This document shows positions 25,951-34,061 of a stretch of DNA of 34,304 nt, piece after piece. The notes beneath the pieces were generated by a model, which saw nothing but the letters and a program-made list of their open reading frames with translations, did not search any database and was not told the origin of the DNA. A program made the position numbers and the translations under genes. Numbering within the stretch: position 1 is the stretch's first letter; each line of letters starts with the position of its first letter. Origin of the DNA: Alphaproteobacteria bacterium (GTDB lineage Bacteria > Pseudomonadota > Alphaproteobacteria > Rhizobiales > Xanthobacteraceae); contig VAZG01000204.1 of NCBI GenBank assembly GCA_005885285.1, positions 1 through 34,304 on the forward strand. The letters are read 5' to 3'.

Positions 25951-27822
25951 ATGTTCATGCGTTTGCCCAGAACCCTCGGTCTGGTATCCGCCCTCGCCCT
26001 CATGGCAGCGGGTGCCGGCGCCGTTGCCGACGATCACGACGGCGACCGCGACGATTTCCGCCGCGTGCAGACCGCGACGCCAATCAAGCATCTGGTCGTG
26101 ATCTTTCAGGAAAACGTTTCATTCGATCATTACTTCGCAACCTACCCGAAGGCCCAGAATCTCGCCGGCGAAACTCCGTTCGTGGCCAAAAAGGATACGC
26201 CGACGATCAACAACCTCATCAACCCGCTCGACGTGAACCACAATTTCGGACCGCTTGCGGGCGTCGATCTGATCAACAACAACCCGAACGCCAACCCAAA
26301 CAACCCAGTCGCGCCCGTTCCGGCGGCGACCAAGGGCGTTCCGAACAAGAACGGCGCCGGCGCATCTAACCCATTCCGGCTGTCACCGTCGCAGGCGCTG
26401 ACCAACGACCAGGGCCACAACGAAAGCCCCGAAGAAAGCGCCTACGACAACGGCAAGATGGACGGCTTCCCGGTTTTCGTCGGCACTTCAGGCCCGCCGC
26501 CGGCCGGTCTTGCGAACCCCAAGGGGTTGGTGATGGGCTATTTCGACGGCAATACCACCACTGCCATCTGGAACTACGCCCAGCATTTCGCGCTCAACGA
26601 CAATAACTATACCACGCAGTTCGGCCCCTCGACGCCGGGCGCGATCAACCTGATCTCCGGCCAGACCAACGGTGTCTCGGCGACCCTGAATGTGTTCGAT
26701 AGCTCGACCCCGCCCAAATTGCTTCATGGCACCCACGAGGCGTGGGGCGATGCAGCCCACACCTCGAGCAACATCACCGAAATCGGCGACGGCGATCCGC
26801 TGATGGACGTATGCTCCAATCCGACCCTCGACCAGGTGACGATGGCCGGCAAGAACATTGGCGATCTCCTCAACGCCAGGGGCATCACCTGGGGTTCGTT
26901 CATGGGTGGCTTTGATCTCAATGTGGTCAACGCCAACGGCACCACCGGTTGCGCGCGCGAGACCAACCCGACGGCACCGGGAACGCCGGCCTTTACCTCG
27001 GTTGACTACATCCCGCACCACGCCTGGTTCCAATACTATGCGTCGACGCACAATCCGACTCACGCCCGTCCAAGTTCGGTCGCGGCGATCGGTCACAGCC
27101 TGATCCCGCACACGAACACGCCGGAGCCGGCCAACCACAATTACGATACCCATGACTTCTTCGACGCACTGAAAGCCCACAACCTGCCGGCGGTGAGCTT
27201 CCTGAAGGCACCGGCGTTCCAGGACGGGCACGCGGGCTACTCCGATCCGCTCGACGAGCAGCATTTCCTGGTGCAGGTCATCAACACCCTGCAGAAAAGC
27301 CCTGAATGGTCGGACACTGCCGTCATCATTCTCTATGACGACTCTGATGGCTGGTACGATCACCAGATGCCGCCAGTCGTGAACGCGTCGACCAACCCCG
27401 ACGTCGATACCCTCAACGGGGTCGGGGTCTGCAACACGAGCAATGGCTTCCAGCAGGGCAAGCCGGTGCCGGCACCGACACTCAACGGCGGTTTCGGGCA
27501 GCCGGAATGGGGTCGCTGCGGCTACGGCACCCGCATGCCGCTGTTGGTGGTCTCGCCATTCGCCAAGCGCAACCATGTCGACCACACCCTCACCGACCAG
27601 ACCTCGGTGCTGCGTTTCGTCGAGGACAACTGGCTGCACGGTGAGCGCATCCAGCCGGGTGGCTCGTTCGACACCATTGCCGGCACCCTCGACCACATGT
27701 TCGATTTCGACGATCGCCGTGAGGAGAATCCGCGCAAGGTCATTCTCGACGAGACGACCGGCGCCGTGGTCTTTGCCACGGGCGGCGATGACGACGACCG
27801 TCACGATCACGATCGGCACTGA
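25951..27822 (+). CDS. Exported phosphoesterase, acid phosphatase/phospholipase C family (second copy)
   Basis: This 623-residue protein has an N-terminal signal peptide ending near GAVA (residue 26). It contains VIFQENVSFDHYFATYP at about 50-66, the AcpA/phospholipase C-type start of the catalytic domain, FGPSTPGAINLISG near 226-239 as likely nucleophile region and ILYDDSDGWYDHQMP near 465. It is a distant paralogue of the divergent neighbour: both have PIKH before the first motif, but the nucleophile regions differ (STPGA against GGTWPD). A Asp/His-rich tail (GGDDDDRHDHDRH) ends the protein. The ATG at 25951 has AGGAGG five bases upstream. An intrinsic terminator follows. Likely role is release of phosphate outside the cytoplasm; the substrate is unknown. 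Confidence 0.86.
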   Translation: MFMRLPRTLGLVSALALMAAGAGAVADDHDGDRDDFRRVQTATPIKHLVVIFQENVSFDHYFATYPKAQNLAGETPFVAKKDTPTINNLINPLDVNHNFGPLAGVDLINNNPNANPNNPVAPVPAATKGVPNKNGAGASNPFRLSPSQALTNDQGHNESPEESAYDNGKMDGFPVFVGTSGPPPAGLANPKGLVMGYFDGNTTTAIWNYAQHFALNDNNYTTQFGPSTPGAINLISGQTNGVSATLNVFDSSTPPKLLHGTHEAWGDAAHTSSNITEIGDGDPLMDVCSNPTLDQVTMAGKNIGDLLNARGITWGSFMGGFDLNVVNANGTTGCARETNPTAPGTPAFTSVDYIPHHAWFQYYASTHNPTHARPSSVAAIGHSLIPHTNTPEPANHNYDTHDFFDALKAHNLPAVSFLKAPAFQDGHAGYSDPLDEQHFLVQVINTLQKSPEWSDTAVIILYDDSDGWYDHQMPPVVNASTNPDVDTLNGVGVCNTSNGFQQGKPVPAPTLNGGFGQPEWGRCGYGTRMPLLVVSPFAKRNHVDHTLTDQTSVLRFVEDNWLHGERIQPGGSFDTIAGTLDHMFDFDDRREENPRKVILDETTGAVVFATGGDDDDRHDHDRH

Positions 27823-27855
27823 GCGACGCGACGTCGGCAGTACAAGGCGATACAG

Positions 27856-27888
27856 TGCCCCTGGGGTTTTCGCCCCAGGGGCATTTTT
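27856..27888 (+). terminator. Intrinsic terminator after the second phosphoesterase
   Basis: A perfect 11-bp stem (TGCCCCTGGGG with CCCCAGGGGCA, 6-nt loop TTTTCG) is followed directly by TTTTT, 34 bp after the stop codon. This is a textbook rho-independent terminator. Confidence 0.92.
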
Positions 27889-28181
27889 CTATTCGGGCGT
27901 CCTGCTCTGGGCGCCCGGGCAGCAATAACCGTTTACGAATCAACGCGACCCAAGAATGCGACCCAGGACTGGCGCTGCCATGCAGCCTCGGTGCGTGAGA
28001 TCGCGCCGCGACGACCGACGTTCCCGAGCATCCCAGCGCGCGAACAATTCGTGCGCAATGTTCAAGCGTCATGTTCGTGTCAACCGTTCGCAACAACCGA
28101 CAAGTTACATGGCCCGATGTCGGCGAAGCACGTCCTGATCGATTCACTCATTTCAATGACGCCGACGTCAGGAGGTACGGC
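27889..28181 (+). promoter_or_regulatory. Leader region of the third phosphatase gene
   Basis: This stretch between the terminator and the next ATG contains no convincing gene. At 28066-28083 two heptamers, GCGTCAT and GTGTCAA, spaced by 4 bp resemble a Pho box (5 of 7 matches each, 11-bp period). A strong ribosome-binding site CAGGAGGT precedes the start at 28182. A promoter probably lies here, since the upstream gene is terminated, but a clear -10 was not found. Confidence 0.4.
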
Positions 28182-30305
28182 ATGAAACTATTGAAAGCTG
28201 CTTTCAGCGCGTCGGCACTTGGCATCGCATTGCTTGGCGCCGCAACACAGTCCGCGTCCGCGGGGTGCCAGTTGAATTCCCTCGGCGGTCAGGTCAAGCG
28301 GGTCGTCTACATTGTATTCGATAACGTTCACCTGCGGCGCGACAATCCAAACGTTCCATCTGACCTCGAGCAGATGCCGAACCTCTTGAATTTCCTGCAA
28401 GGAAAAGGCGTCATCAGCGGCAATCACTACACGCCGCTGATCTCCCACACCGCCGACGATATTCTCACGGGGTTGACGGGGGTCTACGGCGATCGTCACG
28501 GCAGCCCGGTCTCGAACAGCTTCGGGATTTTCAAACAGGACAATTCCGCGACCGTTTTCCAGACTTCCTTCGTTTACTGGACGACCACCACGGCGCAGAG
28601 CCATCCTGAAGCCGGCGAAAACCTGCCCGTCCTTGTGAACGAGAATGGAAAGAACGCGCCGGCGCCGTGGGTCGCCTATACCCGCGCTGGCTGCGACGTG
28701 GGCGCCTTCTCCTTGAATGGTCTTGCAATCGAAAACAAGACGGACATCGCAAACATCTTTGGCTCGTCCGTCGCCAGCACGGCCGCGACCCAGGATTACG
28801 AAGGCATAGCGGTTCACTGCGCGAAGGGTAGCTCCCTGTGCAGCAACTCCTTCGCGAAGCCCGATCTTCTCCCGGACGAGCCCGGCGGTTATAGCGGTTT
28901 CTCCGCGCTTTATGGCAACATCAACGTTCAGCCGGTGATCTCGCCGAGTGGTCCGGTGACGGATCTCGATGGCATCGTGATCACCGATCCTTTCTCGAAT
29001 AAGCCGGGCTTCCCCACCGACTTCGATCCTTCGGCCACGGCCGGGCTAGGCTATGCCGCAAAAATGCTCGAAGCCGGCATTCCAGTCGTCTACACTTATG
29101 TTGCCGATGCGCATGATCCGCACCATCTGGACGTTCCGAATGCGGGTGCCGGCAACCCGAACGGCGGCCATGCCTATGGTCCGGGCGAGGCGGGCTATGT
29201 CGCGGCGCTCAAGGCTTACGACCAGGCCTTTGGCAACTTCTTCAGCCGTCTCAAAGCGAAAGGCATCGACGAGACCAATACGCTGTTTGTCGTCGTGCCG
29301 GACGAGAACGACCATTTTGTCGGCGGCAAGCCGAGCCCGACCAACTGCGACGGCGTTACGACACCTTGTACTTACACGAATGTCGGCGAGATCGAGGTGT
29401 CGCTCGACAAGGTTCTGCTCTCGGAACGGATGAACAGCACGCCGTTCTCGGTGCATAGCGACGACGCCCCGAACATGTACATCAACAACAATCCGGGACC
29501 CACCGACACGCTCACCCGGACCATGGAGCATGACCTCGACGCGCTGACGGCTACCAACCCGATCACCAACAAGACCGACAAGCTGTCGAAGCTGCTGGCT
29601 GACCGGGCCGAAATGAAACTCCTGCACATGGTTACCGCGAGCCCGGCGCGCACGCCGACGCTCACCATGTTCGGCGACGACAACTATTTCTTCGAGACGG
29701 GTAACAACACCGGCTGCACGACCAAGACCGACCCCGTGTGCGAAGCTCCCGGCTTTGCCTGGAACCACGGCGACTTCCAGAAGCAGATCACCCAGACCTG
29801 GGTCGCCATGGTCGGCCCCGGCGTCAAGCCGCTCGGCCGCCACGACGGCGTGTTCACCGACCATGCCGACGTACGGCCGACGCTCATGGCGCTGCTCGGC
29901 CTGACAGACGACTATCTCCACGAAGGCCGCGTCGTGGCCGAGTTCATGCAGGATAACGCGCTGCCGCCGGGCATCCGCAAGAGCCGCGAAAACTTCGTCG
30001 AGCTGGCTCAGGTGTTCAAGCAGCTCAACGCGCCAAAAGGTGAGCTCGGTCGCGCCAGTCTTGTCTGGTCCAATCGCTCGGTCACCAGCACCGACAAGGT
30101 CTATGCCCGCTATCTCAAGCAAATCGGGGAGATCACCGAGCAGCGAGACGAACTCGCAAGCCAGATCAAGACGGTATTGAACAACGCCGAGTTCCACAAC
30201 CAGCCGGTCGGCGAAGGTTCGGAAGACGGGCTCGGTCACCGCGCCCGCCGTCTGATCGATGAGGTCAGCAACCTGGCAGAACGCGATCGCGATCTTCAGG
30301 ACTGA
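28182..30305 (+). CDS. Exported alkaline-phosphatase-superfamily protein, substrate unknown
   Basis: This 707-residue protein has a clear signal peptide cleaved after SASA near residue 27. The sequence fits the phosphodiesterase/sulfatase-like branch of the alkaline phosphatase superfamily: YIVFDNVH with a probable metal-ligand Asp near 47, LISHTADDILTGLTGVYGD with a candidate Thr nucleophile near residue 90, VVVPDENDHF in the middle and FTDHADVRPTLMALLGL near 570. A charged helical C-terminal segment of about 90 residues, probably a coiled coil, follows the catalytic domain. It differs from the two preceding phosphoesterases and is not an obvious duplicate. ATG 28182 is set by the strong AGGAGG site and the signal peptide. 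A role in phosphate or sulfate ester hydrolysis outside the cytoplasm is inferred. Confidence 0.78.
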   Translation: MKLLKAAFSASALGIALLGAATQSASAGCQLNSLGGQVKRVVYIVFDNVHLRRDNPNVPSDLEQMPNLLNFLQGKGVISGNHYTPLISHTADDILTGLTGVYGDRHGSPVSNSFGIFKQDNSATVFQTSFVYWTTTTAQSHPEAGENLPVLVNENGKNAPAPWVAYTRAGCDVGAFSLNGLAIENKTDIANIFGSSVASTAATQDYEGIAVHCAKGSSLCSNSFAKPDLLPDEPGGYSGFSALYGNINVQPVISPSGPVTDLDGIVITDPFSNKPGFPTDFDPSATAGLGYAAKMLEAGIPVVYTYVADAHDPHHLDVPNAGAGNPNGGHAYGPGEAGYVAALKAYDQAFGNFFSRLKAKGIDETNTLFVVVPDENDHFVGGKPSPTNCDGVTTPCTYTNVGEIEVSLDKVLLSERMNSTPFSVHSDDAPNMYINNNPGPTDTLTRTMEHDLDALTATNPITNKTDKLSKLLADRAEMKLLHMVTASPARTPTLTMFGDDNYFFETGNNTGCTTKTDPVCEAPGFAWNHGDFQKQITQTWVAMVGPGVKPLGRHDGVFTDHADVRPTLMALLGLTDDYLHEGRVVAEFMQDNALPPGIRKSRENFVELAQVFKQLNAPKGELGRASLVWSNRSVTSTDKVYARYLKQIGEITEQRDELASQIKTVLNNAEFHNQPVGEGSEDGLGHRARRLIDEVSNLAERDRDLQD

Positions 30306-30356
30306 CCTCTGAAGAGCGGTCCGCTCGGCTGTTCCTGGCCAAGCTCGACAAGCGAT

Positions 30357-30387
30357 GCCCGCCGGTCCCGACCGGCGGGCTTTTTTT
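30357..30387 (+). terminator. Intrinsic terminator after the third phosphatase gene
   Basis: A 10-bp perfect stem GCCCGCCGGT/ACCGGCGGGC with a CCCG loop is followed by seven T residues, 51 bp after the stop. It lies between two convergent genes; on the other strand it has no U-run, so it mainly serves the plus-strand gene. Confidence 0.92.
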
Positions 30388-30431
30388 GTGTGAATAGCGG
30401 CTTTCTCTGTGCCTATGTCGCACACGCTCGA

Positions 30432-32489
30432 TCAACGCGCACAGTATTGTCGTGGTCCTCCCCAGTACGGCTGATAGGTGCAGTCGGAAGCCCGGAATGA
30501 GTGATAATATTGCTGGCAGACCGGAACATTGCACTGGGCACTCTGTGTCTCGGCAGGAGATGTTTCGGCAGGAGACGCCTCGGCTCGAGGCAAAGCGCTG
30601 TCTTGATCGGGGAGTCCAGAAGGCTCTCTCGACTGTCCTACCGTGGTCGACGACGCGCGCGGCGTTGTGCCGATAACCCCGGCCATGTCAGGTGCACTCG
30701 CCCGCTCCATAAACTCCTTCCAAATCTTCGCCGGGAGCGAACCGCCGACGATACCCTGCATCGGACTGTGATCGTCATTGCCGACCCAGACGCCGACGAC
30801 GAGGGAGTTGTCGAACCCGATGAACCAGGCATCCCTGTAGTCCTGGCTCGTTCCGGTCTTGCCGGCCGCAAACCCCTGTAGCGCAGCGGCACGGCCGGTG
30901 CCGTGCTCAACCACGCCCTGCAGCAATCGGACGAGCTCGGCCTGATACTGCCCAAGACTATGCTGCTGCTCGTCGGGACGGTTGACCGGTAAATAGTCCC
31001 GGTCATTCGGCATCTGGACGCCGGAAATGCCCCACGGATTGACGGGCGCCTTGCCGGCGCTAACGGCGGCGTAAGCCGATGTCAGATCAAGCAGAGTTAC
31101 CTCGGAGGTGCCGAGCGCGAGGCTTGGATTGTTTTCGAGCCGCGCCCGCAGGCCGAGGTCATGAGCAGCAGCAATTACCTGGCCGATGCCGACCTCCTGT
31201 GACAGCCGAACGGCAGCATTGTTAAGCGAATTGGCGAACGCTTCGGCGAGGGTGACTTCGCCGCGGTAATGGTGCCGGTAATTCCCCGGCTGCCAGCCGC
31301 GGATATCGATCGGCGCGTCGAGAATTTCATCGTCGGGGGTGAAGCCCTGGCGCAGGGCTGCATAATAGTCGAACAGCTTGAAGGCCGAGCCCGGCTGCCT
31401 CTCGGCCTGGACCGCGCGATTGTACTGGCTGTTATCGTAGCTTCGCCCCCCGACCATTGCGACTACTGCGCCATCGGGCCGCATCGCAACGAGTGCCGCT
31501 TGTCCGGCGTGTTTCTCGCTTCCGTATTTGGCCAGCGTCGACTTCACGATGTTTGACGCCAATTCTTGCAGACGCAGATCGAGCGTCGTGCGCATGCGAA
31601 CAGTGCCGCCAAGCATCGGCGTGACCGTCGCCGCCTTGTTGTAGACCCAATCGACAAACCAGCCGGCCGATGGGGGCGAGATTTCTGTCCGATTTGGTGT
31701 CGCCGGATGTAGCTTTGCCATCAACGCGGCCTGTTCGGTCAACTTCCCGTTCGTCACCATCGCATCAAGCACGATCGCGGCTCGCCTGCGGGCGGCTTCG
31801 AGATCATGAAATGGGTCGTCATGGCCCGGCGCGCTGATCATTCCGGCAAGCATCGCGGCTTCCGGCACGCTCAAATCGTTGACTTTCTTGCCGAAGTACA
31901 CCTTTGCAGCCGCCGGAAAGCCGGTCGCTCCCGAACCAAGGTAGACGTTGTTCAAGTAGCTCGTCAGAATTTGGTCCTTTGTCAGATGATGCTCGATCCA
32001 GATCGAGATCGCCGCCTCCCGGAGTTTGCGCTTGTAGGTGCGTTCCGGACCAAGAAAGAGAATCTTGACGAGCTGCTGAGTGATCGTGCTGCCGCCGGCA
32101 ACGACTTTTCCGGCTTCGATATTTTGCCCGAACGCGCGTAGCATGGACACGAAATCGACGGCACCATGCTGGTAGAAGTGCCGGTCCTCGATGCTCAGCA
32201 CGGCATCGACAAGGTTGGCCGGCATGTCTTTCGCATCAACAGGCGGCAATCTCAGGTTCCCCTTTTGCAGGAGATCGCGCCCATCAGCGGATTTGAGCGC
32301 AATGACGCGGCGCGAAGTCACCTCGGCGGCCGAGGGAAAATGCACGTTGTGCAGCAACCCTGCCAGCGTGCCGGCCAAAATGAAAATTGCACCAACAATG
32401 GCTGCGATCACGTAACGGATCCGTGAGCCCGAGGAAGCATGCACGGCAGGGCCGCCACGGTCAGGCGCGTCAACCGGAGGCCCATTCAT
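30432..32489 (-). CDS. Class A penicillin-binding protein (PBP1A-type) with BA14K-like tail
   Basis: This 685-residue bifunctional peptidoglycan synthase has a cytoplasmic N-terminus, one membrane helix at about residues 24-47, a GT51 transglycosylase domain with the catalytic Glu in SIEDRHFYQHGAVD (about 99-112) and GGSTITQQLVK, and a transpeptidase domain with SxxK in QPGSAFKLF, SxN in FANSLNNAAVR and KTGT in AAGKTGTSQDYRDAWF. After a Pro/Ala/Glu/Ser-rich linker, the last 35 residues (CNVPVCQQYYHSF, then CTYQPYWGGPRQYC) resemble a BA14K-type cysteine motif. ATG 32487-32489 is preferred over an upstream GTG, because GGGGC precedes it. It acts on the outer face of the inner membrane. The gene is unrelated to its neighbours. 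Confidence 0.92.
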   Translation of the reverse strand: MNGPPVDAPDRGGPAVHASSGSRIRYVIAAIVGAIFILAGTLAGLLHNVHFPSAAEVTSRRVIALKSADGRDLLQKGNLRLPPVDAKDMPANLVDAVLSIEDRHFYQHGAVDFVSMLRAFGQNIEAGKVVAGGSTITQQLVKILFLGPERTYKRKLREAAISIWIEHHLTKDQILTSYLNNVYLGSGATGFPAAAKVYFGKKVNDLSVPEAAMLAGMISAPGHDDPFHDLEAARRRAAIVLDAMVTNGKLTEQAALMAKLHPATPNRTEISPPSAGWFVDWVYNKAATVTPMLGGTVRMRTTLDLRLQELASNIVKSTLAKYGSEKHAGQAALVAMRPDGAVVAMVGGRSYDNSQYNRAVQAERQPGSAFKLFDYYAALRQGFTPDDEILDAPIDIRGWQPGNYRHHYRGEVTLAEAFANSLNNAAVRLSQEVGIGQVIAAAHDLGLRARLENNPSLALGTSEVTLLDLTSAYAAVSAGKAPVNPWGISGVQMPNDRDYLPVNRPDEQQHSLGQYQAELVRLLQGVVEHGTGRAAALQGFAAGKTGTSQDYRDAWFIGFDNSLVVGVWVGNDDHSPMQGIVGGSLPAKIWKEFMERASAPDMAGVIGTTPRASSTTVGQSREPSGLPDQDSALPRAEASPAETSPAETQSAQCNVPVCQQYYHSFRASDCTYQPYWGGPRQYCAR

Positions 32490-32910
32490 GGAAAAGTGCC
32501 CCACAACGGCAGCCGCATCGGCAGTGGTCGCTCGAGATGCATCGCGAAGTGCAGCCTTTAATCGCGGACCAGGAATCCGAAATCGCTTACGTCAGCGTTT
32601 GAAGATACCTGCCGATCATGCTGCAGAATCTTCTCGCGGGAACGCAAACGCCAGCACGTGGAGAGAGTTCCGGGCGCAACACGGGCGAGCGTGGGATTTT
32701 CGACGCCAAGCCGGATCAATTGACTCCGTTGTTCCGAGTTCCAGGCAGACCGCAAGCCTCCAAGAAGCTACGTCAGCGAATCCGGCACTGAAATTCACCG
32801 GGAACGGGTTTACCCGAACGCCAACGCAGCAATTTGACTGTGGCGTTGGCGTGCCGGCCGACGAAATTGGCGCAGGAGGGTTACGACCGGCTACGGGGCC
32901 GCAGCCCGGA
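32490..32910. other. Non-coding gap between the PBP gene and the binding-protein gene
   Basis: These 421 bp contain no ORF I can support; the long plus-strand frame that starts here continues as a shadow antisense to the Bug gene. It should hold the PBP promoter near its left end and the 3' untranslated end of the Bug gene at its right. The only clear structure is the inverted repeat at 32818-32852. Confidence 0.5.
32818..32852. repeat. 10-bp perfect inverted repeat
   Basis: ACGCCAACGC and GCGTTGGCGT are separated by 15 bp, about 60 bp past the stop of the minus-strand binding-protein gene. A shorter hairpin CGGGT-TT-ACCCG (32805-32816) is adjacent. Neither has a U-run, so this may be a weak transcript-end structure or an operator; function is open. 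Confidence 0.45.
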
Positions 32911-33954
32911 CTATTGGAGCTTGATGTCCGCTGCCTTGATCACCTTGCCCCACCGCTCAACCTCTTCCTGCATGTACCTTGCGGCCTTCGCTGTCGAACC
33001 GCCAAAGGTCTCAGCCGACAATTTCCTGAGACGGTCCTGCATTTCCGGTTGGCGCAGCGCTTCATTGACATCGGCATTGATCTTTTCGGTGATGCTTTTT
33101 GGCGTGCCCGGCGGCGCGACGATCGCATACCAGGCCACCGCCTCGAAGCCCGGCAGCGTTTCCGCGATCGTCGGCACATCTGGAAGCGACGGCAGGCGCT
33201 GGCTCGACGCCACCGCGAGCAGCTTGAGGTTACCGCCTTCGACCAGGGGCAAGGAGACACCGAGATTATCGAACATCAGGTCGACGTCGCCGGCGAGCAG
33301 GCCCTGAAGCGCGGGCGCCGACCCGCGATACGGAATCGAACGCATCTTCACCTTCGCCATCACCTGGAAAAGTTCGGCGGTCAAGTGGGAGGTCGTGCCG
33401 ATGCCCTGGGTGGCGGCGGTTACTTTGTCAGGATTCTGCTGCAGGTACTGGATGAGCTCGGCGACGCTCGATGCTTTGAGGTTCTTTGGATTGACGATCA
33501 GTGCGTTCGGCACGTGGGCCATGACGATCACGGGCTCGAATTTGGCCGGATCGAAACCAAGGTTGGGATAAAGATTCTGGTTGATCACCAGCGGCGGTGG
33601 CGGCGAGGAAAGCAGTGTGTAGCCGTCGGGAGCTGCATGATCGACGAATTCGGCGCCGATGTTTCCGGCCGCTCCGGTGCGGTTCTCGATGACGACCGGC
33701 TGGGCCCATTTGCGCGACAGCCAGTCGCCGACAAGTCGCGGGACGGCATCGGCGGTGCCGCCGGCGGCAAAGGGCACGATGATTTTGACCGGGCGAACCG
33801 GATAGTCTCCAGCGCGCGCCGAAGCGACCGCCAACGCGGACACACTCAATAAAGGCGCAAATAGCAGCGCAAATAACAGCGTCCGTGCGGCTGCGCATCG
33901 GCCAACTGAAGCCACCCGCTGAGTACACGCGTTCGGCACCGGATTCCTTCCCAT
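32911..33954 (-). CDS. Bug/TctC-family periplasmic solute-binding protein
   Basis: This 347-residue extracytoplasmic binding protein of the tripartite tricarboxylate transporter (Bug) family has a long basic N-terminus and a hydrophobic signal segment ending near SARAGDYP. The mature part shows YPVRPVKIIVPFAAGGTAD, the family's first ligand-binding loop, then ENRTGAAGNIGAEFV, IPYRGSAPALQGLLAGDVD and LPDVPTIAE. ATG 33952-33954 was selected for AGGA four bases upstream and because it gives a sensible signal peptide. No TctA/TctB membrane partner is present, as is common for orphan Bug proteins. It is divergent from an FAD aromatic hydroxylase, so an aromatic or organic acid ligand is possible but only inferred. 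Confidence 0.92.
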   Translation of the reverse strand: MGRNPVPNACTQRVASVGRCAAARTLLFALLFAPLLSVSALAVASARAGDYPVRPVKIIVPFAAGGTADAVPRLVGDWLSRKWAQPVVIENRTGAAGNIGAEFVDHAAPDGYTLLSSPPPPLVINQNLYPNLGFDPAKFEPVIVMAHVPNALIVNPKNLKASSVAELIQYLQQNPDKVTAATQGIGTTSHLTAELFQVMAKVKMRSIPYRGSAPALQGLLAGDVDLMFDNLGVSLPLVEGGNLKLLAVASSQRLPSLPDVPTIAETLPGFEAVAWYAIVAPPGTPKSITEKINADVNEALRQPEMQDRLRKLSAETFGGSTAKAARYMQEEVERWGKVIKAADIKLQ

Positions 33955-34061
33955 TTTCCTCACGGTCCGACCGTGCTTGATGGCAAAGTGCCTTGGTCTG
34001 TGTGAGAGTACAACCACGCGACCGAGCTTTTTCAGTGGCTCAAGGTTTTAGGAATTGAATA
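33955..34061. promoter_or_regulatory. Divergent promoter region, Bug protein / FAD monooxygenase
   Basis: This 107-bp divergent gap must hold the promoters of both flanking genes. An AGGAA ribosome-binding site lies eight bases before the plus-strand GTG. No regulator gene or clear operator is visible. Confidence 0.4.

Noticed and set aside
26488..27819. 443-codon minus-strand frame opposite the second phosphoesterase
   Set aside because: Same type of shadow; the true gene has signal peptide, motifs, ribosome-binding site and terminator.
29046..30425. 459-codon minus-strand frame opposite the third phosphatase gene
   Set aside because: It runs through the plus-strand terminator and lacks motifs; treated as a shadow.
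32488..33852. 454-codon plus-strand frame across the gap and the Bug gene
   Set aside because: Mostly antisense to a clear TctC/Bug protein; the part in the gap has no family character.
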